A DNA stretch of 64,000 nt from Crocinitomicaceae bacterium (GTDB taxonomy: Bacteria; Bacteroidota; Bacteroidia; Flavobacteriales_D; Crocinitomicaceae): assembly GCA_021740085.1 (NCBI GenBank), contig JAIPAL010000001.1, forward strand, positions 1-64,000. The letters are read 5' to 3'. A program made the position numbers and the translations under genes. The stretch's first letter is position 1; the number at the start of each line of letters is the position of its first letter. The notes under the pieces are model-generated. The model made no database searches, had not been told where the DNA came from, and saw only the letters and a list, made by a program, of their open reading frames with translations. This document shows positions 20,263 to 28,570 of this stretch, piece after piece.

Positions 20263-21279
20263 TTGAAAAAAACAATAATCTATCTTTTAATTGGAATCGT
20301 TTCAGCATTTTCAATTATTGCTCTGTTAGTAAAATCAAGCAATAAAAAAAATAAAATCGAGCTAGTTCAGAAAAGAAACATCAATAAACAACTTGTTCTA
20401 ATTAAATCAATCAAATTTGAGAACATACTAGGCATGATGAAGAAAACTAAAAATGATATTACTTTCGCATGTTTCGACAATGTTGATGGCAACTCCATTT
20501 TTTATTTCGACACAATTAGAAAGAAAATTAGAAAGAAAATTGAGTTGAATATCCCAATTGAAAAAATTGTTGTAGACAATTATTTTTATTCAAAACATGG
20601 ATTGTTTATAGTAAATAGTATCAATGGGACTTTGCTGAAAATAAGCAGCGACGGTAATATTATAGAAAAATTTACATACCCAAAAAAATTCTTTCGGGTT
20701 GATAACCGGGATGATTTATTTTTAATATCAGGATGGGATAAAAATTTCAATCTTTTTCATGAAAAATTCAACTTTTCTTTGAAGAAAATCTCTAAAATCG
20801 TTTTCGAAGATGATTATCTAAAAAAATATAAATCTAACGGAATTGCCTTAGACGGTGCATATTTTAGTAATGATTATTTTACGGTTAACATGCCTTATTC
20901 AGTAAATCGAATATACATATTTAATGAAAATTTCAACTATACAAATAAGATGGATTTAATTTACAATCCTATCACTTTTAAAATTAGAAATGGTGAAGAC
21001 GGAAATATATATCCAGATCCAAATAATTTAAACCCTAATAAACATGCATATCTAGATTCGACCAATATTTTTTATTGCCTTTTAAACGAATCAACAAAAT
21101 GGGATAAATCAAATAAATGCTATATTGATATATATGATTTAAAAAACAAAAAATATAAAGAAAGTATTAAAGTTGTTGACTTTGCAAATTCTGAACCACG
21201 AGAAATTATTGTTGCCGGTAATCGAATTTATATTTTGTTCAAATCATCACTAAATATTTATTTAATCAAAAACAAATGA
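20263..21279 (+). CDS. Membrane-anchored/lipoprotein-like protein, possible 6-bladed beta-propeller (TTG start)
   Basis: N-terminal TM segment; repeated blade-like strands (e.g. ..VDNYFYSKHGLFIVNSINGTLLKISSDGNIIEKFTYPKKFF..); followed by MauE-like gene with 4-nt overlap. Confidence 0.6.
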   Translation: MKKTIIYLLIGIVSAFSIIALLVKSSNKKNKIELVQKRNINKQLVLIKSIKFENILGMMKKTKNDITFACFDNVDGNSIFYFDTIRKKIRKKIELNIPIEKIVVDNYFYSKHGLFIVNSINGTLLKISSDGNIIEKFTYPKKFFRVDNRDDLFLISGWDKNFNLFHEKFNFSLKKISKIVFEDDYLKKYKSNGIALDGAYFSNDYFTVNMPYSVNRIYIFNENFNYTNKMDLIYNPITFKIRNGEDGNIYPDPNNLNPNKHAYLDSTNIFYCLLNESTKWDKSNKCYIDIYDLKNKKYKESIKVVDFANSEPREIIVAGNRIYILFKSSLNIYLIKNK

Positions 21280-21698
21280 TAAGATTTTATTTTTCACAAT
21301 TCATTCGAATTATTCTTTTATTAATGTTTTGTTACACAACTTACCATAAATTAACTGATTTGAATAAATTCGAAGAGACATTATTAAAATCAACTTTAAT
21401 TGAAGAGTATCAAGTAAAATACTTACTCTTAATTATCCCTTCTATTGAATTAATCGCGATTTTCTCTCTACTAAGGATAAATTATCGAATTGGATTTTTT
21501 ATTTCGTTTTTCTTAATGTTGTTGTTCACTTTGTATTTAGTTGCATTAAATAATTACTCATTTTATAAAGGATGTTCTTGTGGTGGAATTTTTAATGAAT
21601 TGTCATATAGTCAACATATAATAGTTAACATATCCTTCATTTTACTTTCAGGAGTGGGTATATTTATTTTTTCTGTTGCAAGAAACAAATCAGAATAA
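21276..21698 (+). CDS. MauE/DoxX-like redox-associated membrane protein
   Basis: 140 aa, four predicted TM helices, FCYTTYHKLTDLNKFEETLLKS N-terminus and YKGCSCGGIFNELSYSQHIIVN cysteine motif typical of Bacteroidota MauE-like proteins. Confidence 0.7.
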   Translation: MIRFYFSQFIRIILLLMFCYTTYHKLTDLNKFEETLLKSTLIEEYQVKYLLLIIPSIELIAIFSLLRINYRIGFFISFFLMLLFTLYLVALNNYSFYKGCSCGGIFNELSYSQHIIVNISFILLSGVGIFIFSVARNKSE

Positions 21699-21815
21699 AC
21701 ATAAGTCATCCAAATTCTTAAGGCATTCTAGCCCTAGGGTAAGCTTACCCGCGTATGTTTAAATCTCAATTTAAAAAGGCAATTTAGTATTCGCTAGGAT
21801 AATTAATATTGAAAT

Positions 21816-21847
21816 AAAAAAAGCAGAATATAAATTCTGCTTTTTTT
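21816..21847. terminator. Bidirectional terminator between MauE-like gene (+) and response regulator gene (-)
   Basis: aaaaaaagcagaatataaattctgcttttttt: perfect stem with A7/T7 arms. Confidence 0.9.
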
Positions 21848-21919
21848 ATTAGAAACTTAGGCATTTGAACAAAGAAATTATCCTTGAGATAACAAATTAA
21901 CCTAATAATTACTTTTGCT

Positions 21920-22678
21920 TTAAAAATACTTCAAACTATCCAACAAACCACCTTGCTGTCTCAATTTCTTAGCAGCAATAATATCTTCATTTTCTAATTC
22001 AATCTCCTCATTAGACCTTGGGGTATAAAATCCGTTAATAATGCTCAAGCGTATGAGTTCATTGGCGGATTTCACCGCAAACTTTTTCATAAGAATCGTT
22101 CGGAGGAGATCAAGGTTTTTCTTTGAAGTAAAAACGGCGGCAGCTATTTCTTGGCCCTTTTTACCATCGCAAATCATTCTGATTATTTTTATGTCTCGTT
22201 CATCCAAATCCAAATGTTTCATTCGACTTTGTATTTTTCGCTCTGTAGCAATGGAATTCATAATTGCCTCGTTCATGAAATAGTTGGTGTATTTACCGTC
22301 ATGATGAATCTTTGTAATTGCTTCAATCATTTCACGCGTTGAACATTCTTTAAGAAGGTATGCATCTGCGCCTCTCGAAAGTAACTCGAATGCGATATCG
22401 AGGGCGTCATGCATGGTTAAAATAATGACTTTAACTTTGGGCTCTACCTTTTTGAGTTTTTCAAGGGTTTGTATGCCATTGAGTACGGGCATTTCTAGAT
22501 CGAGCAAAACGACATCAATTGGTTTGGTGGCAAGTTGATCCAGAAAGTCTTGTCCGTTTGCAGCGCCAAAAACATATTCAAAACCTGGAATTTCAGCTAA
22601 TGTTTTTCCGATTGCGTTTCTAACTAGTTCATGATCTTCAACAAGGGCTAGCTTAATTTTTTGAAAGGTGTTATCCAT
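21920..22678 (-). CDS. LuxR/NarL-family response regulator
   Basis: REC domain: LALVEDHELVRNAIGKTLAE, DVVLLDLEMPVLNGIQTLEKLK, KVIILTMHD; C-terminal HTH. Confidence 0.92.
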   Translation of the reverse strand: MDNTFQKIKLALVEDHELVRNAIGKTLAEIPGFEYVFGAANGQDFLDQLATKPIDVVLLDLEMPVLNGIQTLEKLKKVEPKVKVIILTMHDALDIAFELLSRGADAYLLKECSTREMIEAITKIHHDGKYTNYFMNEAIMNSIATERKIQSRMKHLDLDERDIKIIRMICDGKKGQEIAAAVFTSKKNLDLLRTILMKKFAVKSANELIRLSIINGFYTPRSNEEIELENEDIIAAKKLRQQGGLLDSLKYF

Positions 22679-23483
22679 GTTCTACCTGAATTTTAGTGTT
22701 CAACTCAACTGTGCCGTAACTCTCATTTCGATTAAAAGTCAAATTACCATTAATCATTTTCAGTCGATATTTAATGTTTTCTAATCCAAAACTATCTGAT
22801 TCCGCAGTAAGTACATTAAAATCGCGTTGAGTTAATGCAATTCCATTGTGCTTGATATTCATTTTCAGTTGCCACTTCTCGTACTTCAGACTCATTTCAA
22901 TAGCATTCGGATAGCTATGTTTCAACAAGTTGGTTATTAACTCACTGACAATGTAGAAATAATGCATACTGATTACATCCGGTATTACTATATCATTTGG
23001 AATTTCTGAAAGAAAAATAAACGAATCAATTAAAGATTCCGTTTTCTGCTTGGCCATTTTTTCCAATGCTTTTACCAAGCCAAACTTCAACAAATAATGC
23101 GGGACCAACCCTTTCGTAATCTGACGTATTTGATCAACGCTATCTTGAACATAACTCTTCGTTAATGACACCTCGCTCAAAACTAACTGCCCCAGTTCAG
23201 CTCTATCCTCGACATTCGAAAGATTCTTCAAGACTAAAGATAATCGCGCACCCACATCATCATGCAGCAGGCGCGCGATTTCACTTCGTTCCTTTTCCTG
23301 GGTGGTTATTGCCACTTCGAGTTTTTCGAGTTCTTTTTTATCCTCGGTTTCTTTAATTAATTTTTCGGAGATTTCTTTTATTTTGCGGTTTTTATTCGTT
23401 AGCAATATTATTCCACCTCCCATGAAAATAGAAAAGGACATCACTAATATTATAAACAGACCTAATTCTTGGGCTTCAAGCAT
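22671..23483 (-). CDS. Sensor histidine kinase (HisKA_3/HPK7-type)
   Basis: EKERSEIARLLHDDVGARLSLVLKNL phospho-acceptor region; ELITNLLKHSYPNAIEMSL N-box; FGLENIKYRLKMINGNLTF; one N-terminal TM. Confidence 0.9.
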   Translation of the reverse strand: MLEAQELGLFIILVMSFSIFMGGGIILLTNKNRKIKEISEKLIKETEDKKELEKLEVAITTQEKERSEIARLLHDDVGARLSLVLKNLSNVEDRAELGQLVLSEVSLTKSYVQDSVDQIRQITKGLVPHYLLKFGLVKALEKMAKQKTESLIDSFIFLSEIPNDIVIPDVISMHYFYIVSELITNLLKHSYPNAIEMSLKYEKWQLKMNIKHNGIALTQRDFNVLTAESDSFGLENIKYRLKMINGNLTFNRNESYGTVELNTKIQVEHG

Positions 23484-24073
23484 ATTGCATATGAGAAAAG
23501 AAGATTCAATATTAAAGAGAGCATTACCATGAAATCCAGTAAGTAGTTATTTAATTCCTTCGATTTCAAAATAATCTCCTCAAAGAATAGTAAAAATGTA
23601 AATGCAATTGTGTAAATGGATATCGAACAAAATATGATCTTTTGGAAATAATCTCCAGTAATATTGAACAGATATCGTATACCAAATCCCGAAATTACAA
23701 TATAAGTATACATTGTGGAAACATGGTTGTTTTGCAAGATACTTGACGTTACAGTCAAATCCAATATAAAAAAAACTAAAGCTAGAATTAGAAAAATTTC
23801 TTTTCGAAATTTATAGCGATGTAACGTATAAAATAGCTCTAAGATCAGAACAAACTGAATGAGAATTGAAAAGTGGAAAACTGGCAATGAATTACTAATT
23901 ACCTTTTCCGAAATTATATTTCCGAGATCTGTTAAGAATCTTGCCAATATGAAAAGAAAAAAAACTGACCTTAATCGAGTTTGCTTTGAAGTTATTCGTT
24001 GTTGGACTCCGATAAAAATCACCGGAATCAAACTTGATAATAAAACCGAATAATAGAAAAGGTAAAAATTCAT
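23462..24073 (-). CDS. Multi-TM membrane protein of unknown function
   Basis: 203 aa, about six hydrophobic helices; overlaps HK gene by 22 nt and shares TAATG with the upstream gene. Confidence 0.75.
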   Translation of the reverse strand: MNFYLFYYSVLLSSLIPVIFIGVQQRITSKQTRLRSVFFLFILARFLTDLGNIISEKVISNSLPVFHFSILIQFVLILELFYTLHRYKFRKEIFLILALVFFILDLTVTSSILQNNHVSTMYTYIVISGFGIRYLFNITGDYFQKIIFCSISIYTIAFTFLLFFEEIILKSKELNNYLLDFMVMLSLILNLLFSYAICLKPKN

Positions 24074-24387
24074 TAACTATTCAATGAGTTTGAATTAGAA
24101 CAATTTGGCGGACATTTTATTATTTTATCAGCTATCAAACCGTTAACCAAATCGTTTTCGTTACCATCTGCACCAACAATAACAATAGTGTTTTCATTAT
24201 TTTCATCTTTGGCAAAGTAAAAACGAATACCAACACATTCATTTTGGGCTAAAATCTTTTTGATTTTTTCTTTCCCCATAAAACCCCCTATAACCTCGCC
24301 AGGTTGAATTGTATTTCTGTAGCGTTTTGTCATTTCTGACCCTTCTCTTAGAGTGATAAAATCACCTTCATTTCCATTAAAAGACAT
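24073..24387 (-). CDS. Small conserved-looking protein of unknown function with C-terminal CPPNCS motif
   Basis: 104 aa: ...IKKILAQNECVGIRFYFAKDENNENTIVIVGADGNENDLVNGLIADKIIKCPPNCSNSNSLNS. Confidence 0.75.
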   Translation of the reverse strand: MSFNGNEGDFITLREGSEMTKRYRNTIQPGEVIGGFMGKEKIKKILAQNECVGIRFYFAKDENNENTIVIVGADGNENDLVNGLIADKIIKCPPNCSNSNSLNS

Positions 24388-24571
24388 AATATAAAATTTA
24401 AAGTTAGTCCGGCGAATTTAAAAAACGAATACGCCGAAAAGGTGTTAATCTTAACTAATTTTTGTTGAATATATAAAAAATTAGAACGAGTTCTAGTTAT
24501 TATTAGAAAGATACATTGGTGTGCCAGGTTGTCAAACATATAATTTTGACAAATTAAAACTATATACACTT

Positions 24572-25570
24572 ATGAACAGAAAAACCATTTTTTTATTACT
24601 TGTTTCAATTTTAATCACTTTAAGCTGTAAAAAGAAATTTGTAAATAATCCTTCTAACAATTCTATTTTGAAGACGTTTGTTAGTATTGATACTATAAGG
24701 GGCTTGGAAAAAGTGGGTTCAATATTAAAGTTTGAAACTGTTGATGATTATGCAGATTTCATTGAAGATACAAATCAAGTGAAATGGGCGAAACTATTAC
24801 AATTCACTTCTGAAAAAGGATTTCAAAATTTTTTCGTTCAACACCCTATCACAAATTTTGAAGATCTAAATGCTATGGATGAAAATTTCGGGCAATTGTT
24901 AAATTCCGATGGGGTTATAATAATTGGAAACGATGCTTTAAAAATAGACCTGCCAAAGAAAAAAGTGTATTTAACAGCCCTAGAAGGGTTAAGTCCCAAC
25001 TATCAAAGTTTAATAATTGGTGATACTGTAAATAAATCAATACATAGTTTTTCAACTGACGATGACATTATTGACTACCTTCTTTATGGTATTATTGAAA
25101 AGTGCGGTGGCTCTGATGATTTTAATGAGGTATCCAATAATATATACCCTTTTGAAAACAATACCCTAGAATATTTGACATGGAATGCTCGTTATTTTAA
25201 AGCAGGAATATATTTTTCCGTTAAAATAAAAGCCTTGCATACTTACATCAGTTTTATTTGGGCTGATTACAGTAAAGTAAAATTCGAAGTTAAAATTGCG
25301 CCGTCACCTAGTTGGAAAGCTATGAGAATGAAACCACGGCCATGTTCGGGGAATAATAACGTTTCTCATCATGGCGGAATTAGAAGTTTTACAGGATTTG
25401 GATCTTTGGGTAGTGCAACAAATCCGGCAACAAGACTTTTCTCTGCATACGAACGAGTACGGGGGCTTAATGGTTACAGGGTGTGGATTAGAGGAATCTA
25501 TGTTAATTCTCTATCCGATACAATAACCACGAACAGTTGGATAGGAAGAGAAGTAAACTCAAATTTTTAA
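24572..25570 (+). CDS. Hypothetical lipoprotein (start ATG 24572)
   Basis: MNRKTIFLLLVSILITLSCKKK lipobox; no family recognised. Confidence 0.7.
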   Translation: MNRKTIFLLLVSILITLSCKKKFVNNPSNNSILKTFVSIDTIRGLEKVGSILKFETVDDYADFIEDTNQVKWAKLLQFTSEKGFQNFFVQHPITNFEDLNAMDENFGQLLNSDGVIIIGNDALKIDLPKKKVYLTALEGLSPNYQSLIIGDTVNKSIHSFSTDDDIIDYLLYGIIEKCGGSDDFNEVSNNIYPFENNTLEYLTWNARYFKAGIYFSVKIKALHTYISFIWADYSKVKFEVKIAPSPSWKAMRMKPRPCSGNNNVSHHGGIRSFTGFGSLGSATNPATRLFSAYERVRGLNGYRVWIRGIYVNSLSDTITTNSWIGREVNSNF

Positions 25571-25572
25571 CC

Positions 25573-26358
25573 ATGAAAATAATAATCGCAATTATTTGTT
25601 CAATATTAATGACAGTAACATTTAATGCACAAAAATTAATTTACATCAGGCCCCTTGCCTCAATGAAATTAAATAATAGCTTTTATCCTGGCGCCTCTTT
25701 TAAATCACCTTTGGATGTTGCAGGAAATGAATATTATTCTTTCTATAATTATGGAATACATGCAAATACAACACAATTAAACTTAGGATTGAGTGTCGGT
25801 TTGAAGTTATCAAATCTAAGTGCTTTTGAATTTAGCGTGGCTAGTGACAACGCAAGCATCAAAAGTGCTTTTGTATACAAAACACCGAATTACAGCAGCT
25901 CTTTAATAGGTAGAAGTTTAGTGCGAATTTCGGCAGACTATCACCGCCTACTTTATACAAACAAACTGATTGACTTACGTGGAACGGTCGGATTCGGTCT
26001 TTTCTTGACTCCCAAACAGAATAACGATACCAATACAAATGATATTATTGAATCCAATTTTTCAGCGTCAGTGGTACGCACAGTATTCAATTACAATCGC
26101 ATTTCACCATTATTAAAATTAGGAACTGGGCTTGATTTTAAAACCAAAATGGGTAAGCCCTTTTGTTCTTTGGATATTTTTTTAACTTACAAGCTAGGCA
26201 AACCTTTGTTGTCTGAAAGTTACAATGTTATCGTTACTGACAACGCTCAACAGATATCCACTTTTCAACACACCTTGAGCTCGAAAGGAAGCGGTATCAA
26301 TTTCCAACTTTCTTTCCCGATTCAAGTGTATTCTTTTGGGACAAAACAAAATAATTAA
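25573..26358 (+). CDS. Putative outer-membrane beta-barrel protein
   Basis: Signal peptide MKIIIAIICSILMTVTFNAQ; alternating amphipathic strands (LNLGLSVGLKLSNLSAFEFSVASDNASIK...). Confidence 0.6.
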   Translation: MKIIIAIICSILMTVTFNAQKLIYIRPLASMKLNNSFYPGASFKSPLDVAGNEYYSFYNYGIHANTTQLNLGLSVGLKLSNLSAFEFSVASDNASIKSAFVYKTPNYSSSLIGRSLVRISADYHRLLYTNKLIDLRGTVGFGLFLTPKQNNDTNTNDIIESNFSASVVRTVFNYNRISPLLKLGTGLDFKTKMGKPFCSLDIFLTYKLGKPLLSESYNVIVTDNAQQISTFQHTLSSKGSGINFQLSFPIQVYSFGTKQNN

Positions 26359-26363
26359 TGTGA

Positions 26364-26639
26364 GTGCATTTGCTGACCACAAATCAAATATTTACACATG
26401 ATTTTAAAATTTATCCAAATCCGTCAAATGGAGAATTAAATATTATATTTGATAAGTTACAGAATGAGGGACGACTCGAAATTTTTGATCTTTCTGGACA
26501 ATTAATGTATTTAAAAAATTTACAACCCGGAAATAAAATTAATTCAATCAACGCGACAAATTTATCGACTGGGGTTTACCTAGTTAAATTTTCAGGGCAG
26601 AATGCAAAAAGTATAACAAAAAAATGGATGAAACTATGA
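26364..26639 (+). pseudogene. Orphan T9SS type A C-terminal sorting domain (GTG start or gene remnant)
   Basis: Entire 91-aa ORF is a CTD: FKIYPNPSNGELNIIFDKLQNEGRLEIFDLSGQLMYLKNLQPGNKINSINATNLSTGVYLVKFSGQNAKSITKKWMKL; no signal peptide or cargo. Confidence 0.6.
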
Positions 26640-27886
26640 AAAATGTTATTGTATTCTTAGCATTACTTATTTCTCATTTCGGGCAAGCACAAAGTTGGCA
26701 TACGTACAATTCTAATATTTTTCACCCCTATTACTATTGGTCATCTTTTGGATATCCGTATAAACAGTTCAAGATCAATCCATATGACAACTCCTTCTGG
26801 TTTGCTCAAGAAACAAATATTTTTCGCTTAGCAAACAACGGTCAGTTTACCGTTTTTAATGACGGAAACGAACCTACTTTACAAGGTTATTATGCGTTTG
26901 AAGATATCACGTTTACGCCGACACGAACGGTCTTAATTGATCGTTATTTTGGCTTAGTCAATTACGATGGCTCCAATTGGAGTACCATTCCAAATGGTGT
27001 AGATGGCGTTCATTTATCTTCAGATGGTGATACCATTTGGTGTGCTAGAATAAATGAAAACTACTTGGTAAATCATCCTCAAGGTTCTCAATTAGGCAAT
27101 GTTAGTTATCTGAGAAGGATCGAATCCAAAAACGGAAATCATTGGGCAACTTCAGGAGTTGACCAAGGTGCATTATTTCATTTTCAAAATGGATTACCAA
27201 CCATGTACAACGCAGATACCATTCCATTCATGCTTGAAAATCAGACGTATCACATGAAATTTTCTAACTATTCAGACACCCTTTATAAATCAGGGGACTT
27301 AGGTATTTCATTGGCAGTGGGTAATTCATTCGTTGATACGATAACGCCAAATAATTCTATCAACATGCCCACAGACCTCATTGTTAAAGAATTTGAAATT
27401 GACCCAAACAATAATGTTTGGGCGGTTTTTGGTGAATTTGGGGTTTTGAATCCTCCTAAAAAAATCGGGTTTCTTAATCGAAACCTCAATACCTGGACGC
27501 TCTATGATGAATTGAATACACCGATTGTTTTTTCCAACGAAGTAGGAATAGAATTAGATACACTCGGGAATTTATGGGTGGTGAATAGACAATTACTTCA
27601 TGTTTTCACTACCGGTATTGAACCTGCTTGGTTAGGAACTTCTGAATTGTCTAACGATAATTCCTCAATTGTAATATATCCAAACCCCACAAAAAATGAG
27701 TTACACATTCAAAACAATGGATTGAACGTCGAATTAATTGAAATTCTTGACATCAACGGCAAAGTTTTAATGAGTTTAACTTCTTTAGAAAATATTTCAG
27801 TAGAAAATCTAGATGCAGGATTGTATTTTGTTCAAGTCAAATACCATACAGGCACTATTTTAAAGGAGAAGTTCGTCAAGGAATGA
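26636..27886 (+). CDS. Secreted protein with T9SS type A sorting domain (start ATG 26636)
   Basis: Signal peptide MKNVIVFLALLISHFGQAQS; C-term IVIYPNPTKNELHIQNNGLNVELIEILDINGKVLMSL...LDAGLYFVQVKYHTGTILKEKFVKE. Confidence 0.85.
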   Translation: MKNVIVFLALLISHFGQAQSWHTYNSNIFHPYYYWSSFGYPYKQFKINPYDNSFWFAQETNIFRLANNGQFTVFNDGNEPTLQGYYAFEDITFTPTRTVLIDRYFGLVNYDGSNWSTIPNGVDGVHLSSDGDTIWCARINENYLVNHPQGSQLGNVSYLRRIESKNGNHWATSGVDQGALFHFQNGLPTMYNADTIPFMLENQTYHMKFSNYSDTLYKSGDLGISLAVGNSFVDTITPNNSINMPTDLIVKEFEIDPNNNVWAVFGEFGVLNPPKKIGFLNRNLNTWTLYDELNTPIVFSNEVGIELDTLGNLWVVNRQLLHVFTTGIEPAWLGTSELSNDNSSIVIYPNPTKNELHIQNNGLNVELIEILDINGKVLMSLTSLENISVENLDAGLYFVQVKYHTGTILKEKFVKE

Positions 27887-28001
27887 TGTTTTTTTGAGCT
27901 AAAAAAAAGTAAAGGCAATCCTTCACCTCTTGAAGGGAAAGTCTATTTTTTATAAATAATAAGCATCTAATTTAGACCTAGCAACAGGTGGTTTTTCAGA
28001 T

Positions 28002-28062
28002 CCATTGAATTTGGTGTATGCTAAGATTATCTGAAAGATCAATCGCTAGCATCCAAATTTGG
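28002..28062. other. Long imperfect stem-loop in noncoding DNA
   Basis: Hand fold: CCA..AATTTGG..ATGCTA.GATT.ATCT GAA AGAT.AATC..TAGCAT.CCAAATT TGG. Confidence 0.5.
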
Positions 28063-28149
28063 TGGGTATTAAAAATACTTCGGCCCTATTCATGGTTGAG
28101 AAAAAATCATGATGCTTCGAAGTAAAGCGCATTGCTCAGTCAGCTCCTT

Positions 28150-28330
28150 TTTTTGTTACTTTTTTTTGAGCTAAAAAAAAGTAAAGAAATGCTTTGCCTT
28201 AAAGCGGGGATTACGCGTCGAAAAGGACGCGTGATCCCCAAAGGGGTAGCTTCATAATTATTAAAGCCATGCCGCGGTGCGGTAGCCATCTTTTTTTGCT
28301 CCACTTCACCTTAAAGCAAGCTTTAGGTTC
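28150..28330 (+). repeat. Dispersed structured intergenic repeat, copy 3 (with upstream ttactttttttt-gagct-aaaaaaaagtaa hairpin)
   Basis: ggggattacgcgtcgaaaaggacgcgtgatccccaaaggggtagcttcataattattaaagccatgccgcggtgcggtagccatctttttttgctccacttcaccttaaagcaagctttagg. Confidence 0.9.
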
Positions 28331-28336
28331 ATTTAC

Positions 28337-28367
28337 AAAAAAAGCCATGCAAAAAATGCACGGCTTT
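28337..28367 (-). terminator. Terminator hairpin downstream of tRNA-Ser and its repeats
   Basis: Minus strand AAAGCCGTGCATTTTTTGCATGGCTTTTTTT. Confidence 0.8.
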
Positions 28368-28377
28368 AATAATTTTG

Positions 28378-28569
28378 GCGGAGAGAGGGGGATTATCTCA
28401 ACTTCCGTTCGGAAGTATTCGATGGTCTTCGGCACGAACCCAGGGTTCTCATCCCATCTTCCTTCATTTCATTGCGGAGAGAGGGGGATTATCTCAACTT
28501 CCGTTCGGAAGTATTCGATGGTCTTCGGCACGAACCCAGGGTTCTCATCCCATCTTCCTTCATTTCATT
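28378..28569. repeat. Two perfect 96-bp tandem repeats, each including a 17-nt copy of the tRNA-Ser 3' end
   Basis: Units 28378-28473 and 28474-28569 identical; each begins gcggagagagggggatt, which recurs at 28570-28586 within the tRNA gene. Confidence 0.95.
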
Positions 28570-28570
28570 G

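Noticed and set aside
19631-20314. Minus-strand ORFs 19631-19846 and 20117-20314
   Set aside because: Short, AT-driven open frames antisense to the small-peptide region and terminator; no signal peptide or family motif.
28378-28569. Two-unit tandem repeat considered as a CRISPR array
   Set aside because: Contiguous 96-bp identical units with no repeat/spacer alternation and no cas genes; derived from the tRNA 3' end instead.
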